Shown: piece after piece, positions 7,751-16,917 of the stretch
How positions within the stretch are numbered: the stretch's first letter is position 1
Layout: every line of letters begins with the position of its first letter
Assembly: GCF_009908165.1 (NCBI RefSeq)
Contig: NZ_JAAAUC010000012.1
Span: 1-64,000, forward strand
Source: Frigidibacter albus
Lineage (GTDB): Bacteria > Pseudomonadota > Alphaproteobacteria > Rhodobacterales > Rhodobacteraceae
DNA: 64,000 bases
Reading direction: 5' to 3'
Made by a program: the position numbers and the translations under genes
Notes under the pieces: generated by a model
Database searches by the model: none
What the model was told of the DNA's origin: nothing
The model's input: only the letters and a program-made list of their open reading frames with translations

Positions 7751-10700
7751 TCATTCTGCTGCCTGCCGAAGCGGCGTCCCGCCCTCCCGGAAGGCTGCCA
7801 AGAGCTCCGCCCGCCGCGCCGCCGCCGCCTTCGCCGAGGCTTCCTTCACCGGGCCAAAGCCGCGGATCTGCAGGGGAAGCCGCGCCAGCGCCTCGGCAAT
7901 TTCCAGCGTCTGCGGGGTCACGGCGGGCAGGATCTCGGCCATGTCCGCCTCATATTCCGCGATCAGCGCCCGCTCCATCCGCCGCTCATGGCTGCGCCCG
8001 AACGGGTCGAACGCGGTGCCCCGCAGCGGTTTCAGCCGCGCCAGCAGCCGGAACGCAGGCAGCATCCACGGCCCGAAAGCGCGCTTCTTCGGCCGCCCGT
8101 CCGGGTCGGTCCCGGTCAGCACCGGCGGGGCAAGGTGGAACAGTGGCCGGAACCCCGGCTCGAACTCCGCCTCGGCCTTGGCCAGCGTCGTCAGGTGCAG
8201 CCGCGCGACCTCGTATTCGTCCTTGTAGGCCAGCAGCTTGTGATAGCCCTCCGCCACCGCCCCCTGCAGCGCCTCCGGCGCGCGGGCGACCAGGGCACGG
8301 TAGCGATCCGCCAGCGCGGCGTTCTGATACGCGGTCAGATGCGCGGCGCGGAAGTCGATTTTTTCTTTCAGGGTCAACGGCTTCTTTGGCGTTGTTTGCG
8401 CAAGTGTTTCGGCCTCTAAAGGCCGTTCCACCGCCCACCGCCCGATCTCGAAGGCGGCAAGGTTGCCCTTCACCCCGGCACCGTTCATCTCGATGGCGCG
8501 GCGGATGGCCTCGCGGCTGATCGGGACATAGCCCTTCTGCCAGGCCGCCCCCAGCACGATCATGTTGGAATAGATGCTGTCGCCAAGCGCCTTCGCCGCC
8601 AGCTCGGTCGCGTCGAAGAAGGCCACCCGTTCCTGCAACCGCGCTTCAAGCGACAGGCGCAACTGGCTGGAGGGCAAGCGGAATTCCCGGTCGCGGGTAA
8701 AGGCGCCGGTGATGATCTCATGGCTGTTGACCACGGCGCCGGTTCGGCCACCGCGCATCAGGCCAAGCGTCCGCGCCCCCGCCGTCACCACCAGATCGCC
8801 GCCGATCACGCAATCGGCCTCGCCGACCGCGACGCGGATCGCGCTGATATCCTCGGGCCGGTTGGAAACCCGCAGGTGGATATGCACGGCGCCGCCCTTC
8901 TGGGCCAGCCCCGCCATCTCCATCATCCCCGCGCCCTTGCCATCCAGATGTGCCGCCATCGCCAGCACCGCGCCGACGGTAACGACGCCGGTGCCGCCCA
9001 CGCCGGTCAGCAGGGTATTGTGGGTGCCGTGGATCGCCGGCAGGGCGGGTTCGGGCAGGTCCGGCAGGTTCAGCGCGGCCGGTGCGGCGCGTTTGACCTT
9101 GGCCCCCTCCAGCGTGACGAAGCTGGGGCAGAAGCCCTTGAGGCAGCTGAAATCCTTGTTGCAGCTCGACTGGTCGATGGCGCGCTTGCGGCCAAGCTCG
9201 GTGTCCACCGGCACGATCGACACGCAGTTCGACTGCACCCCGCAATCGCCGCAGCCCTCGCAGACATCGGTGTTGATGAACACCCGGCGGTCGGGGTCGG
9301 GGAAGGTGCCGCGCTTGCGGCGGCGGCGCTTTTCGGCGGCGCAGGTCTGCACATAAACTATGGCCGACACACCCTTGATCCGGCTGTATTTTTCCTGAAG
9401 CGGTATCAGCCCGGCGCGCTCGATGGTCTCGACGCCCTGCGGGAAGCCGTCAAAGTCGATTTCTTCTTTCTCATCATAGACGAGCGCGACGTTCTTAACG
9501 CCCATCGCGGTGATTTCGCGCACGATCTGCTGCGCCGTCAACCCACCCTCATTCTTCTGCCCGCCGGTCATCGCAACCGCGTCGTTGAACAGGATCTTGT
9601 AGGTGATGTTCACCCCCGCTGCGAGTGCCGCGCGGATCGCCTGAACGCCGGAATGGTTGTAGGTGCCGTCGCCAAGGTTCTGAAAGACATGGCTTCTTGT
9701 GGAAAACGGCGCCTCGCCGATCCAGTTCGCGCCCTCGCCGCCCATATGGGTGAAGCCGGTCGTCTCGCGGTCCATCCACTGCACCATGTAGTGACAGCCG
9801 ATCCCGGCATAGGCGCGGCTGCCTTCGGGCACCTTGGTGGAGCTGTTATGCGGGCAGCCCGAGCAGAACCAGGGCTGGCGCACCGCAATCTCGGGCGCGT
9901 TGTCGGATTTCCGCGCTTCTGCAAGCAGTTGCAGCCCGTTCTTGATGCGGTCCGTGCCGCGCCCCTCCTCGATCAAGATCGCGCCCAGCTTTTCGGCGAT
10001 CATCACCGGGTCGAGCGCATAGCGGGTCGGGAACAGCTCCCCCCCCGTCACCGAGTGCTTCCAGCCATAGACGCGGCGGCCGCGGCGGTCGTCGAAGATG
10101 CTCTCCTTGACCTGCACCTCGATCAGCTTGCGCTTTTCCTCGACCACGACGATCAGCTCCAGCCCTTCGGCCCATTCGCTGAAGCTGGTCATATCCAGCG
10201 GCCAGGTCTGGCCGACCTTGTAGGTGGTGATCCCCAACCGCTCCGCCTCGGCGGCATCCACCCCCAGCAAGGACAGCGCGTGGACGAGGTCGAGCCAGTT
10301 CTTGCCGGCGGCAACAAAGCCGATCTTCGCGCCGGGGCGGCCCCAGACCCGCTTGTCGATTTTGTTAGCGCGGGCAAAGGCTTCTGCGGCGAACCTCTTG
10401 TGGTCGATCATCCGCGCTTCTTGCGCGACCGGCGTATCGCCAAGCCGGATGCTGAGGCCACCGGGCGGCATCGCAAATTGCGGGGTCACGAACTGCATCC
10501 GGTCCGGGCGGCCATCGACCACCGCCGTCGCCTCCACGGTATCCTTCATCGTCTTCAGCCCGGTCCAGACCCCGGCAAAACGCGAGAGCGCGAAGCCGTA
10601 GAGCCCGTAATCCAGGATTTCCTGCACCCCAGCCGGAGAGATCACCGGGATATAGGCGTCGATCATCGCCCAGTCGGACTGGTGCAGCACGGTCGAGGAT

Positions 10701-11164
10701 TCGCCGGTATGGTCATCGCCCATCGCCATCAGCACGCCGCCCTGCGGCGCGGTGCCGGCCATGTTGGCATGGCGCATCACGTCGCCGGTGCGGTCCACCC
10801 CCGGGCCCTTGCCATACCACAGCGCGAAGACGCCATCGCCAGAGCCCTCGCCGCGCAGCCCTGCCTGCTGGGTGCCCCAGATCGCGGTGGCCGCCAGATC
10901 CTCGTTCAGCCCCTCCTGGAACAGCACACCGGCCGCCGTCAGTTCCTTGCGGGCGCGGATCATCTGAAGATCCACGGCGCCAAGCGGCGAGCCGCGATAG
11001 CCCGTCACATAGCCGCCGGTGTTCAGCCCGGCGGCCCGGTCGCGCGCGGCCTGCATCAGCATCAGCCGCACCAGCGCCTGGGTGCCGTTCAGAAGCACGG
11101 TCGATTTCGTCAGGTCGAAGCGGTCGGCGAGCGAGATCTCACCAGTCACATCATGCCTGCTCAT
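7751..11164 (-). CDS. Indolepyruvate ferredoxin oxidoreductase, fused alpha-ferredoxin-beta form
   Basis: A 1137-residue enzyme that oxidatively decarboxylates aryl-2-oxo acids from aromatic amino-acid breakdown to acyl-CoA, reducing ferredoxin. Domains in order: thiamine-diphosphate-binding alpha region (residues about 20-620, with GYRGSPLGAVD near the start and GCPHNSSTKVP in the middle), a ferredoxin-like cluster segment with CEGCGDCG and a second Cys group, then the beta/gamma-type domain starting TGVGGTGVVTVG, and a C-terminal extension. The fused layout is common in proteobacteria. The start at 11164 is set by GGAGGT six bases upstream. A LysR gene is transcribed divergently, and a palindromic site lies between them. 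Confidence 0.93.
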   Translation of the reverse strand: MSRHDVTGEISLADRFDLTKSTVLLNGTQALVRLMLMQAARDRAAGLNTGGYVTGYRGSPLGAVDLQMIRARKELTAAGVLFQEGLNEDLAATAIWGTQQAGLRGEGSGDGVFALWYGKGPGVDRTGDVMRHANMAGTAPQGGVLMAMGDDHTGESSTVLHQSDWAMIDAYIPVISPAGVQEILDYGLYGFALSRFAGVWTGLKTMKDTVEATAVVDGRPDRMQFVTPQFAMPPGGLSIRLGDTPVAQEARMIDHKRFAAEAFARANKIDKRVWGRPGAKIGFVAAGKNWLDLVHALSLLGVDAAEAERLGITTYKVGQTWPLDMTSFSEWAEGLELIVVVEEKRKLIEVQVKESIFDDRRGRRVYGWKHSVTGGELFPTRYALDPVMIAEKLGAILIEEGRGTDRIKNGLQLLAEARKSDNAPEIAVRQPWFCSGCPHNSSTKVPEGSRAYAGIGCHYMVQWMDRETTGFTHMGGEGANWIGEAPFSTRSHVFQNLGDGTYNHSGVQAIRAALAAGVNITYKILFNDAVAMTGGQKNEGGLTAQQIVREITAMGVKNVALVYDEKEEIDFDGFPQGVETIERAGLIPLQEKYSRIKGVSAIVYVQTCAAEKRRRRKRGTFPDPDRRVFINTDVCEGCGDCGVQSNCVSIVPVDTELGRKRAIDQSSCNKDFSCLKGFCPSFVTLEGAKVKRAAPAALNLPDLPEPALPAIHGTHNTLLTGVGGTGVVTVGAVLAMAAHLDGKGAGMMEMAGLAQKGGAVHIHLRVSNRPEDISAIRVAVGEADCVIGGDLVVTAGARTLGLMRGGRTGAVVNSHEIITGAFTRDREFRLPSSQLRLSLEARLQERVAFFDATELAAKALGDSIYSNMIVLGAAWQKGYVPISREAIRRAIEMNGAGVKGNLAAFEIGRWAVERPLEAETLAQTTPKKPLTLKEKIDFRAAHLTAYQNAALADRYRALVARAPEALQGAVAEGYHKLLAYKDEYEVARLHLTTLAKAEAEFEPGFRPLFHLAPPVLTGTDPDGRPKKRAFGPWMLPAFRLLARLKPLRGTAFDPFGRSHERRMERALIAEYEADMAEILPAVTPQTLEIAEALARLPLQIRGFGPVKEASAKAAAARRAELLAAFREGGTPLRQAAE

Positions 11165-11203
11165 TGGGCACCTCCCCTTGCTTGATGAGCACATGCGCCA
11201 TGA

Positions 11204-11224
11204 TAGGTCAAAAAACCTGACCTA
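11204..11224. promoter_or_regulatory. Palindromic operator TAGGTCA-N7-TGACCTA
   Basis: A perfect 7-bp inverted repeat separated by 7 bases, 40 bases upstream of the indolepyruvate oxidoreductase start and 123 bases upstream of the divergent LysR gene. An A-tract fills the centre. The position fits an operator or activator site for the oxidoreductase. The symmetry is compatible with LysR (T-N11-A) or GntR/Lrp-type regulators. Confidence 0.55.
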
Positions 11225-11346
11225 CAAAATCACTTTTTTGCCGCCTTCATCTGTTTGGCATCTGGCACAGTCATATGTAGGCACTGCAAGGCAGCCATGT
11301 AATAAGTGCTATTGCCGGGGGCGTCCGGCGCAAGGAAGGCGATGAA

Positions 11347-12255
11347 ATGGACTGGGACAAACTGAGAATCTTTCACGCGGTGGCCGATGCCGGCAGCCTG
11401 ACCCATGCCGGGGATACCCTGCATCTGAGCCAGTCTGCCGTGTCGCGCCAGATCCGCGCGCTGGAAGAGAGCCTCGGGACCACCCTGTTCCACCGCCATG
11501 CGCGCGGACTGATTCTCACCGAACAGGGCGAGTTGTTGTTCGATGCCACCAGTTCGATGGCCAAGCGCCTCGATACCGCCGAGGCCCGGATCCGCGACAG
11601 CGAGGAAGAGGTGTTCGGGGTGCTGAAGGTCACCACGACCACCGGCTTTGGCTCGCTCTGGCTCGCGCCGCGGCTGACCAAGCTCTATGACCGCTTCCCC
11701 GACCTGACCATCGACCTGATGCTGGAGGAGCGGGTACTGGACCTGCCGATGCGCGAGGCCGATGTGGCGATCCGCATGAAGGAGCCGAGCCAGGCCGACC
11801 TGATCCGCAAGCGGCTGATGAACATCCGGATGCGGCTTTATGCCAGCGAGCAGTACCTGGCGCAGCGCGGCGTGCCCCAGCAGATCGAGGACATGCGCCA
11901 GCACCGGCTGATCTGCCAGAACCCCAATGCGGCCCAAGTCGCGGCGGGGGCGGCGATGGTGCAGAAGCTGACCAGCTATGAGATCCCGTCGATGCTGTTC
12001 GTGAACAACTACTTCGGCGTGTTGCAGGGCGTCTTGAACCATATCGGCATCGGCGTGCTGCCCGACTACCTGACCGATGACTTCCCGCATCTGGTGCCGG
12101 TGCTGACCGACGTGCATTCGGCCGAGGTGCCGGTGTTCCTTGCCTACCCCGAGGAGTTGCGCCAGTCCAAGCGCATCGCGGCGTTCCGCGACTTCGTCAC
12201 CGAAGAGATCATGGCCTATCGCAAGCGGCAGATGGACGAGGCCGTGCCAGCCTGA
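11347..12255 (+). CDS. LysR family transcriptional regulator
   Basis: A 302-residue regulator with an N-terminal winged helix-turn-helix (residues 4-62, with AGDTLHLSQSAVSRQIRALE) and a periplasmic-binding-protein-like effector domain (about residues 90-290). AAGGAAGG lies upstream of the start. It is divergent from the indolepyruvate ferredoxin oxidoreductase gene, with a 182-base shared intergenic region holding a palindrome, so it is a good candidate regulator of that gene. The effector is unknown. Confidence 0.93.
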   Translation: MDWDKLRIFHAVADAGSLTHAGDTLHLSQSAVSRQIRALEESLGTTLFHRHARGLILTEQGELLFDATSSMAKRLDTAEARIRDSEEEVFGVLKVTTTTGFGSLWLAPRLTKLYDRFPDLTIDLMLEERVLDLPMREADVAIRMKEPSQADLIRKRLMNIRMRLYASEQYLAQRGVPQQIEDMRQHRLICQNPNAAQVAAGAAMVQKLTSYEIPSMLFVNNYFGVLQGVLNHIGIGVLPDYLTDDFPHLVPVLTDVHSAEVPVFLAYPEELRQSKRIAAFRDFVTEEIMAYRKRQMDEAVPA

Positions 12256-12348
12256 CCGGACAGCCATGCGGGACACGCATGGCGGCCATGATGCATCTGC
12301 GGCATGTTTTTCCTTGAACGGTTCGCGCTGCGCCCATAAATGCAGCGC

Positions 12349-12431
12349 AGAAGACGGTTGTTTGAGGAAACTCTACGCGTCTTCTACCTCCCTGTTGGAC
12401 TTGGGCCGAGCATTGTCTCGGCCTTTTTTTT
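12349..12431 (+). ncRNA. Candidate small RNA 1: two hairpins flanking an exposed CCTCCC
   Basis: The intergenic stretch 12256-12570 contains no gene but a well-folded unit. Stem AGAAGACG (12349-12356) pairs with CGTCTTCT (12378-12385) and is capped by GAG-GAAA-CTC. A single-stranded segment with CCTCCC (12387-12392) follows. A strong terminator ends it: GGCCGAG (12404-12410), CTCGGCC (12417-12423) and eight T. A possible promoter, TTGAAC (12314-12319) and ATAAAT (12336-12341, 16-base spacer), would start transcription near 12349. The CCTCCC...GACT...GGCCG portion is shared with 47027-47067. CCUCCC is complementary to Shine-Dalgarno sites, suggesting a translation-repressing RNA. This is inference; a processed 3' UTR of the LysR mRNA is an alternative. 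Confidence 0.6.
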
Positions 12432-12570
12432 CGTCTTGCGGGACGCGGCGTCGCCGCCCTACGGCGCCCGCTCGCAACAGCGTGAAGGAACGGTAGGGTC
12501 CAGACTTTGTTGTTTGTGCAGTGGTGCTGGCAGTTGCCGGCACACATGAAACAGAGAACGGAGAAGACCC

Positions 12571-13068
12571 ATGGCCACTATCCGCAACATGTTCACCACT
12601 ACCGTCGCGCCGTTGGCGCTGATCGGTCTGCTGGCAGCCCCCGTGATGGCGCAAACCGAAGCGTCGGGCGACCAGGAATCCGAGAACACCACGATGCCCG
12701 CGAAAGAGGGAAACACCGCCGGCACCAGCGCCGCGGCCGATGACGCCACGAACCCGGATGCCCCGGCCGAAACCGTTCCTGCTGAAACCGGCACGATGGG
12801 CTCGGCCGCGACCACCGCGACGCCCGACATGGATTATGCCGGCATGGCGGGTGTGACCGTTGTGTCTTCGGACGGCGAAGTGATCGGCACCGTCGAGAGC
12901 GCCAGCGCCGGCACCGCCGGAACCATGCTGATGATCGCGCCCGATGCCGGGCTTGGCCTGACGCAGACCTCGGTTTCGGTGGAAGCCGAAACCTCGATGG
13001 ATGCCGATGGTCAGGTGGTTCTGCCGATGACCGCGGCCGAATTCGAAGCCGCAGCCGCCGCAGGCTGA
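12571..13068 (+). CDS. Exported acidic protein with PRC-barrel-like domain
   Basis: A 165-residue protein with a cleavable signal peptide (residues 1-27, ending VMAQT) and a low-complexity Ala/Thr/Glu/Pro segment (28-90). A C-terminal region (about 93-160, [18 protein letters not shown] onward) resembles a PRC-barrel beta domain. CGGAGAAGA precedes the ATG at good distance. The neighbouring genes do not suggest a partner. Function unknown; it is probably a periplasmic stress- or envelope-related protein of the PRC-barrel type common in Rhodobacteraceae. Confidence 0.75.
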   Translation: MATIRNMFTTTVAPLALIGLLAAPVMAQTEASGDQESENTTMPAKEGNTAGTSAAADDATNPDAPAETVPAETGTMGSAATTATPDMDYAGMAGVTVVSSDGEVIGTVESASAGTAGTMLMIAPDAGLGLTQTSVSVEAETSMDADGQVVLPMTAAEFEAAAAAG

Positions 13069-13212
13069 ACGGCAGGGTAAGCCGGCGCTCGTCGCCGGCG
13101 TGCCCCAGCCGCTGGCAGGCGCTGCGGGGGATCGGCCGGGAATGGCCGGGGCTACGGCCCTGGCACTCCGGCCCGAGACTGCCGCAGCGCCGCCACGGGG
13201 CCGGGGCATATG

Positions 13213-13244
13213 AACGGGCGCGTCCGGGAATGGGCGCGCCCGTT
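13213..13244. terminator. Hairpin terminator after the PRC-barrel-like gene
   Basis: AACGGGCGCG (13213-13222) and CGCGCCCGTT (13235-13244) form a perfect 10-bp stem, followed by TTCC. It separates the exported-protein gene from purL. Confidence 0.65.
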
Positions 13245-13331
13245 TCCTGTTGCCGGCCGCAAAAACCCGCTTCCCTGCATGGGGCAGAGCCCTTAGAGAT
13301 GCCGCCCAAGTGCAGCAAGGGGACAGAGGCC

Positions 13332-15503
13332 ATGCAAGAACCGCAGATCACCACAGACCTGATTGCCGCGCATGGGCTGAAACCCGATGAATACCAGCGG
13401 ATCCTGGACATCATCGGGCGCGAGCCGAGCTTCACCGAGCTGGGGATCTTCTCGGCGATGTGGAACGAGCATTGTTCCTACAAATCCTCGAAGAAATGGC
13501 TGCGCACGCTCTACACCGAAGGGCCGCAGGTGATCTGCGGCCCGGGCGAGAATGCGGGCGTGGTGGATATCGGCGATGGCCTGGCGGTGATCTTCAAGAT
13601 GGAGAGCCACAACCACCCGTCCTATATCGAGCCGCATCAGGGCGCCGGCACCGGCGTCGGCGGCATCCTGCGCGATGTCTTCACCATGGGCGCGCGGCCG
13701 ATTGCGGTGATGGATGCGCTGTCCTTTGGCGAGCCTGCGCATCCGAAGACCGCGCATCTGGTGAAGGGCGTGGTCGAGGGCATCGGCGGCTATGGCAATG
13801 CCTTCGGCGTGCCGAATGTCGGCGGCGAGGTGCGGTTCCACAAGGCCTATAACGGCAACTGTCTGGTCAACGCCTTTGCGGCAGGTCTGGCCGAGACGGA
13901 TGCGATCTTCTACTCCGCCGCCTCGGGCGTGGGGATGCCGGTCGTCTATCTGGGCGCCAAGACCGGGCGCGACGGGGTCGGCGGCGCCACGATGGCTTCG
14001 GCCGAGTTCGACGACACCATCGAGGAAAAGCGCCCCACGGTGCAGGTTGGCGATCCCTTCACCGAAAAGCGGCTGCTGGAGGCGTGCCTGGAGCTGATGG
14101 CCTCGGGCGCCGTGATCTCCATTCAGGATATGGGCGCGGCGGGGCTGACCTGTTCCGCGGTCGAGATGGGCGACAAGGGCGGGCTCGGCATCCGGCTGGA
14201 CCTTGACCGGGTGCCGGTGCGCGAGAAGGGCATGACGGCCTATGAGATGATGCTGTCGGAGAGTCAGGAGCGGATGCTGATGGTGCTGAAGCCCGAGCGC
14301 GAGGCGGAGGCGAAGGCGATCTTCGACAAGTGGGATCTGGATTTTGCCATTGTCGGCGAAACCATTCCCGAGGACCGCTTCCTGATCGTGCATGGCAATG
14401 AGACCAAGGCGGATCTGCCGCTGTCCAAGCTGTCCTCCAGCGCCCCCGAATATGACCGCCCCTGGGTGGAAACTCCCGCCGCTGCGCCTTTGGGCGAGGT
14501 GCCGGTGATCGGCCCGATGGCGGCGCTGCAGGCGCTGATCGGCAGCCCGAACCATGCCCACAAGGGCTGGGTCTGGGAGCAGTATGACACGATGGTGATG
14601 GCCGACACGGTGCGCGCCCCCGGCCTGGGCGCCGGCGTGGTGCGGGTGCATGGCACCGAAAAGGCGCTGGCGTTTACCAGCGACGTCACCCCGCGCTATG
14701 TGAAGGCCAACCCCTATGAGGGCGGCAAGCAGGCGGTGGCGGAAGCCTATCGCAACCTGACCGCCGTGGGCGCGCTGCCGCTGGCCACCACCGACAACCT
14801 GAACTTCGGCAACCCGGAAAAGCCCGAGATCATGGGACAGCTGGTGGGCGCGATCAAGGGTATCGGCGAGGCCTGCCGGGCGCTGGACTTCCCGATCGTG
14901 TCGGGCAACGTGTCGCTGTACAATGAGACGGATGGCACCGGCATCCTGCCGACGCCGACCATCGGCGCGGTGGGGCTGCTGACGAGCCTCGATGAGCTGA
15001 TCGCCGGCCAACCCATCGAGGGCGATATCGCGCTGGTCATCGGGGGCCCCGGCAGCCATCTCGGCCAGTCGGCGCTGCTGGCCGAGGCCTTCGGGATCGA
15101 GGGTGGCGACGCGCCGCATGTGGACCTGGTGGCCGAGCGCAAGCATGGAGAGTTCCTGCGCGCCAATCGCAAGGCCCTGCGCGCCGCGACCGACCTGTCG
15201 GATGGCGGGCTGGCGCTGGCGGCCTTCGAGATGGCCGAGGGTGCGGGTCTGGGTGTGGCGCTGGACAGCAGCGACATCGCGGAACTGTTTGGCGAGGATC
15301 AGGCACGCTATCTGGTCGCCTGCGATGCGGCCGGCGCTGCGGCGCTGGAGGCTGCGGCGAAAACCGCCGGCGTTCCCGTGGCCCGCGTCGGCACCTTCGG
15401 CGGCGACCGGGTGATGCTGGGCCTCGATCTGGCGACGCTGGCAGAGCTGTCCAAGCTCTACCGCAGCGCCTTTGCGGCGGCGGTCACCTACCCCGGCGCG
15501 TGA
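13332..15503 (+). CDS. purL: Phosphoribosylformylglycinamidine synthase subunit PurL
   Basis: A 723-residue ATP-dependent synthetase of de novo purine synthesis, of the small (Bacillus-type) class that works with separate PurQ and PurS. Seen: [14 protein letters not shown] near residue 37, [10 protein letters not shown] near residue 90, and repeated glycine-rich AIRS-type ATP-binding domains in both halves. The start at 13332 (MQEPQIT) is favoured by GAGG and GGGG just upstream and because the longer open frame adds residues unlike the family. A perfect 12-bp hairpin follows the stop. Confidence 0.97.
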   Translation: MQEPQITTDLIAAHGLKPDEYQRILDIIGREPSFTELGIFSAMWNEHCSYKSSKKWLRTLYTEGPQVICGPGENAGVVDIGDGLAVIFKMESHNHPSYIEPHQGAGTGVGGILRDVFTMGARPIAVMDALSFGEPAHPKTAHLVKGVVEGIGGYGNAFGVPNVGGEVRFHKAYNGNCLVNAFAAGLAETDAIFYSAASGVGMPVVYLGAKTGRDGVGGATMASAEFDDTIEEKRPTVQVGDPFTEKRLLEACLELMASGAVISIQDMGAAGLTCSAVEMGDKGGLGIRLDLDRVPVREKGMTAYEMMLSESQERMLMVLKPEREAEAKAIFDKWDLDFAIVGETIPEDRFLIVHGNETKADLPLSKLSSSAPEYDRPWVETPAAAPLGEVPVIGPMAALQALIGSPNHAHKGWVWEQYDTMVMADTVRAPGLGAGVVRVHGTEKALAFTSDVTPRYVKANPYEGGKQAVAEAYRNLTAVGALPLATTDNLNFGNPEKPEIMGQLVGAIKGIGEACRALDFPIVSGNVSLYNETDGTGILPTPTIGAVGLLTSLDELIAGQPIEGDIALVIGGPGSHLGQSALLAEAFGIEGGDAPHVDLVAERKHGEFLRANRKALRAATDLSDGGLALAAFEMAEGAGLGVALDSSDIAELFGEDQARYLVACDAAGAAALEAAAKTAGVPVARVGTFGGDRVMLGLDLATLAELSKLYRSAFAAAVTYPGA

Positions 15504-15510
15504 GCCATTT

Positions 15511-15546
15511 GCCCGCGCTGCACGGCTGAACCCTTGCAGCGCGGGC
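15511..15546. terminator. Perfect 12-bp hairpin between purL and the BolA gene
   Basis: GCCCGCGCTGCA (15511-15522) pairs exactly with TGCAGCGCGGGC (15535-15546) across a 12-base loop. No T-run follows, so it may act as an mRNA stability or partial termination element within a purL-bolA-grxD transcript. Confidence 0.55.
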
Positions 15547-15594
15547 CTCGCCATTCTACATCTTGGGGGTAACCCCCCGGAAGGACCAGCCCCG

Positions 15595-15837
15595 ATGCCG
15601 ATGGAAGCGCAGGATATCGAGACCCTGATCCGCGAGAGTTTTCCGCAGGCAAAGATCACGATCACCGACCTGGCCGGCGACGGCAATCACTGGGCCGCCG
15701 AGGTGATCGACGCCAGCTTCAAGGGCATGAACCGCGTGCAGCAGCAGCGCGCGGTCTATGCCAGCCTGAAGGGCAAGATGGACGGACCCAACGGTGCCCT
15801 GCACGCGTTGGCGCTGACCACCAAGGCGCCGGACTGA
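15595..15837 (+). CDS. BolA family protein (monothiol glutaredoxin partner)
   Basis: An 80-residue BolA/IbaG-type protein with the conserved helix-turn-helix-like class II KH fold; the [17 protein letters not shown] stretch (residues 42-58) is typical. BolA proteins bind [2Fe-2S] clusters together with CGFS monothiol glutaredoxins, and such a glutaredoxin gene follows 74 bases downstream, which strongly supports the assignment. GGAAGGA lies ahead of the ATG at 15595; an ATG two codons later is possible. Confidence 0.93.
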   Translation: MPMEAQDIETLIRESFPQAKITITDLAGDGNHWAAEVIDASFKGMNRVQQQRAVYASLKGKMDGPNGALHALALTTKAPD

Positions 15838-15911
15838 ACGGCGCACCCCATGCACGCACCCCATGCACTCTGGGCTTGATCGCGATGCCCGAACACGAAG
15901 GAAACGCAGCC

Positions 15912-16313
15912 ATGTCCGATGTCACCCAGTCCGAAGTCCCGCAGTCTGCCGCCTCGCCCGCGCTTGACAAGATCCGCGAGATCATTGCCAGCCGCGAGGT
16001 GGTGCTGTTCATGAAGGGCACCAAGACCATGCCGCAATGCGGGTTCTCCAGCCGGGTTGCCGGAGTGCTGAACTACATGGGCGTGGATTTTCTCGACGTG
16101 AACGTGCTGGCCGATGCCGGCATCCGCCAGGGGATCAAGGATTTCTCCGACTGGCCGACGATCCCGCAGCTCTATGTGAAGGGCGAGTTTGTCGGCGGCT
16201 GCGACATCGTCACCGAGATGACGCTGTCGGGCGAAATGGACGCGCTGTTCGAGCAGAGCGGGATTGCCTATGACAAGGCCGCTGCCGAGAAGATCCGCGA
16301 AGCGAATGCCTGA
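15912..16313 (+). CDS. grxD: Monothiol glutaredoxin Grx4 family
   Basis: A 133-residue glutaredoxin with the CGFS active site (residues 43-46) and the [19 protein letters not shown] glutathione-binding segment. It transfers and stores [2Fe-2S] clusters with the BolA protein encoded just upstream. The N-terminus carries about 18 extra residues rich in Ser/Gln before the core fold. The start at 15912 is set by AAGGAAA upstream. A strong terminator follows. Confidence 0.95.
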   Translation: MSDVTQSEVPQSAASPALDKIREIIASREVVLFMKGTKTMPQCGFSSRVAGVLNYMGVDFLDVNVLADAGIRQGIKDFSDWPTIPQLYVKGEFVGGCDIVTEMTLSGEMDALFEQSGIAYDKAAAEKIREANA

Positions 16314-16338
16314 AGGGGCGATGGGCTGACAATGGTAG

Positions 16339-16365
16339 GCCCCGCCGCGAATGGCGGGGCTTTTT
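16339..16365 (+). terminator. Rho-independent terminator after grxD
   Basis: GCCCCGCC (16339-16346) and GGCGGGGC (16353-16360) form an 8-bp stem followed by five T. Confidence 0.9.
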
Positions 16366-16389
16366 GCGTTTTGGGGGCGAGACGTCTTC

Positions 16390-16554
16390 CTTGCCCGGAA
16401 CAAGGCGCTTTAGCGCCGCCGAGCAGCGCCCGTCCGCCCCCTCGGGCGGGCGCTTTCCACGGATCCGCCTAGAAATTCGGTGGAGGTAGGCCGCACCATA
16501 AAGCGCCTAGAACTGCGGTTGCTCGCCCACCCGGCGGACAGGCGCTGCCTTCTG
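16390..16554 (+). repeat. Dispersed structured repeat, family 1, copy A
   Basis: A unit of about 165 bp in the 277-base spacer between the convergent grxD and lysozyme-inhibitor genes. It begins CTTGCCCGGAACAAGGCGCT, contains AGCGCCCG/CGGGCGCT hairpin arms and the core AGAAATTCGGTGGAGGT, and ends GGCGGACAGGCGCTGCC, which is nearly the inverse of the internal GCAGCGCCCGTCCGCC. Copies occur at 28353-28519 and, inverted, at 37923-38086, with fragments at 28292-28320 and 40408-40450. No protein is encoded. Confidence 0.85.
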
Positions 16555-16590
16555 CCAGGTCCCTAGCAATTTGCCAGAGCGCCCCGCCCC

Positions 16591-16917
16591 TCACCCCGCC
16601 AACCGGCAATCGAACAGCAGGTCTTCCTCGGCGCCACCGGGCAGCGCACGGGCCAGATGCCCCTCCACGCCCTTCTCGCGCCAGATCAGGCCGTATCCGG
16701 GTTCCGCATAGGCGATGCCCGACGCGGCAGGCACCTGCGGCAGTACCGTCATCGCGCCGTCATACCAGATCACCGCATGGCCGGGCGCGTCGCCGTCCAG
16801 GACATGCGCCACCGGAATGCGCTGCTCGCCGCGGCACAGGAACTCCAGTAGCAGCACCTCGGCGGCGCTTGCCGGGGCCGGCAACAGCGCCAGCAGGGCG
16901 AATACGCCAAGCCTCAT
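16591..16917 (-). CDS. MliC-like (C-type lysozyme inhibitor family) exported protein
   Basis: A 108-residue protein with a signal peptide (residues 1-19, ending ASAAE). The body shows the MliC pattern: a Cys near the start of the mature chain (FLCRGEQRIPV), then VLPQVPAASGIAYAEPGYGLIW and a C-terminal Cys. There is no lipobox, so it is probably a soluble periplasmic form. MliC/PliC proteins inhibit C-type lysozymes and protect peptidoglycan. The gene overlaps zapA by four bases (ATGA-type overlap), so the two are translationally coupled. Confidence 0.75.
   Translation of the reverse strand: MRLGVFALLALLPAPASAAEVLLLEFLCRGEQRIPVAHVLDGDAPGHAVIWYDGAMTVLPQVPAASGIAYAEPGYGLIWREKGVEGHLARALPGGAEEDLLFDCRLAG

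Noticed and set aside
8720-11185. An 821-codon plus-strand open frame
   Set aside because: Antisense shadow of the indolepyruvate oxidoreductase gene; composition is His/Arg/Gly/Ala-rich without domains, as expected for the complement of GC-rich coding DNA.
12256-12290. LysR terminator GCCATGCG-N5-CGCATGGC
   Set aside because: A perfect 8-bp stem exists but no T-run follows; kept only as background structure, with the strong terminator at 12404-12431 assigned to the candidate small RNA.
13293-15686. A 797-codon minus-strand open frame opposite purL
   Set aside because: Shadow of purL for the same reasons.
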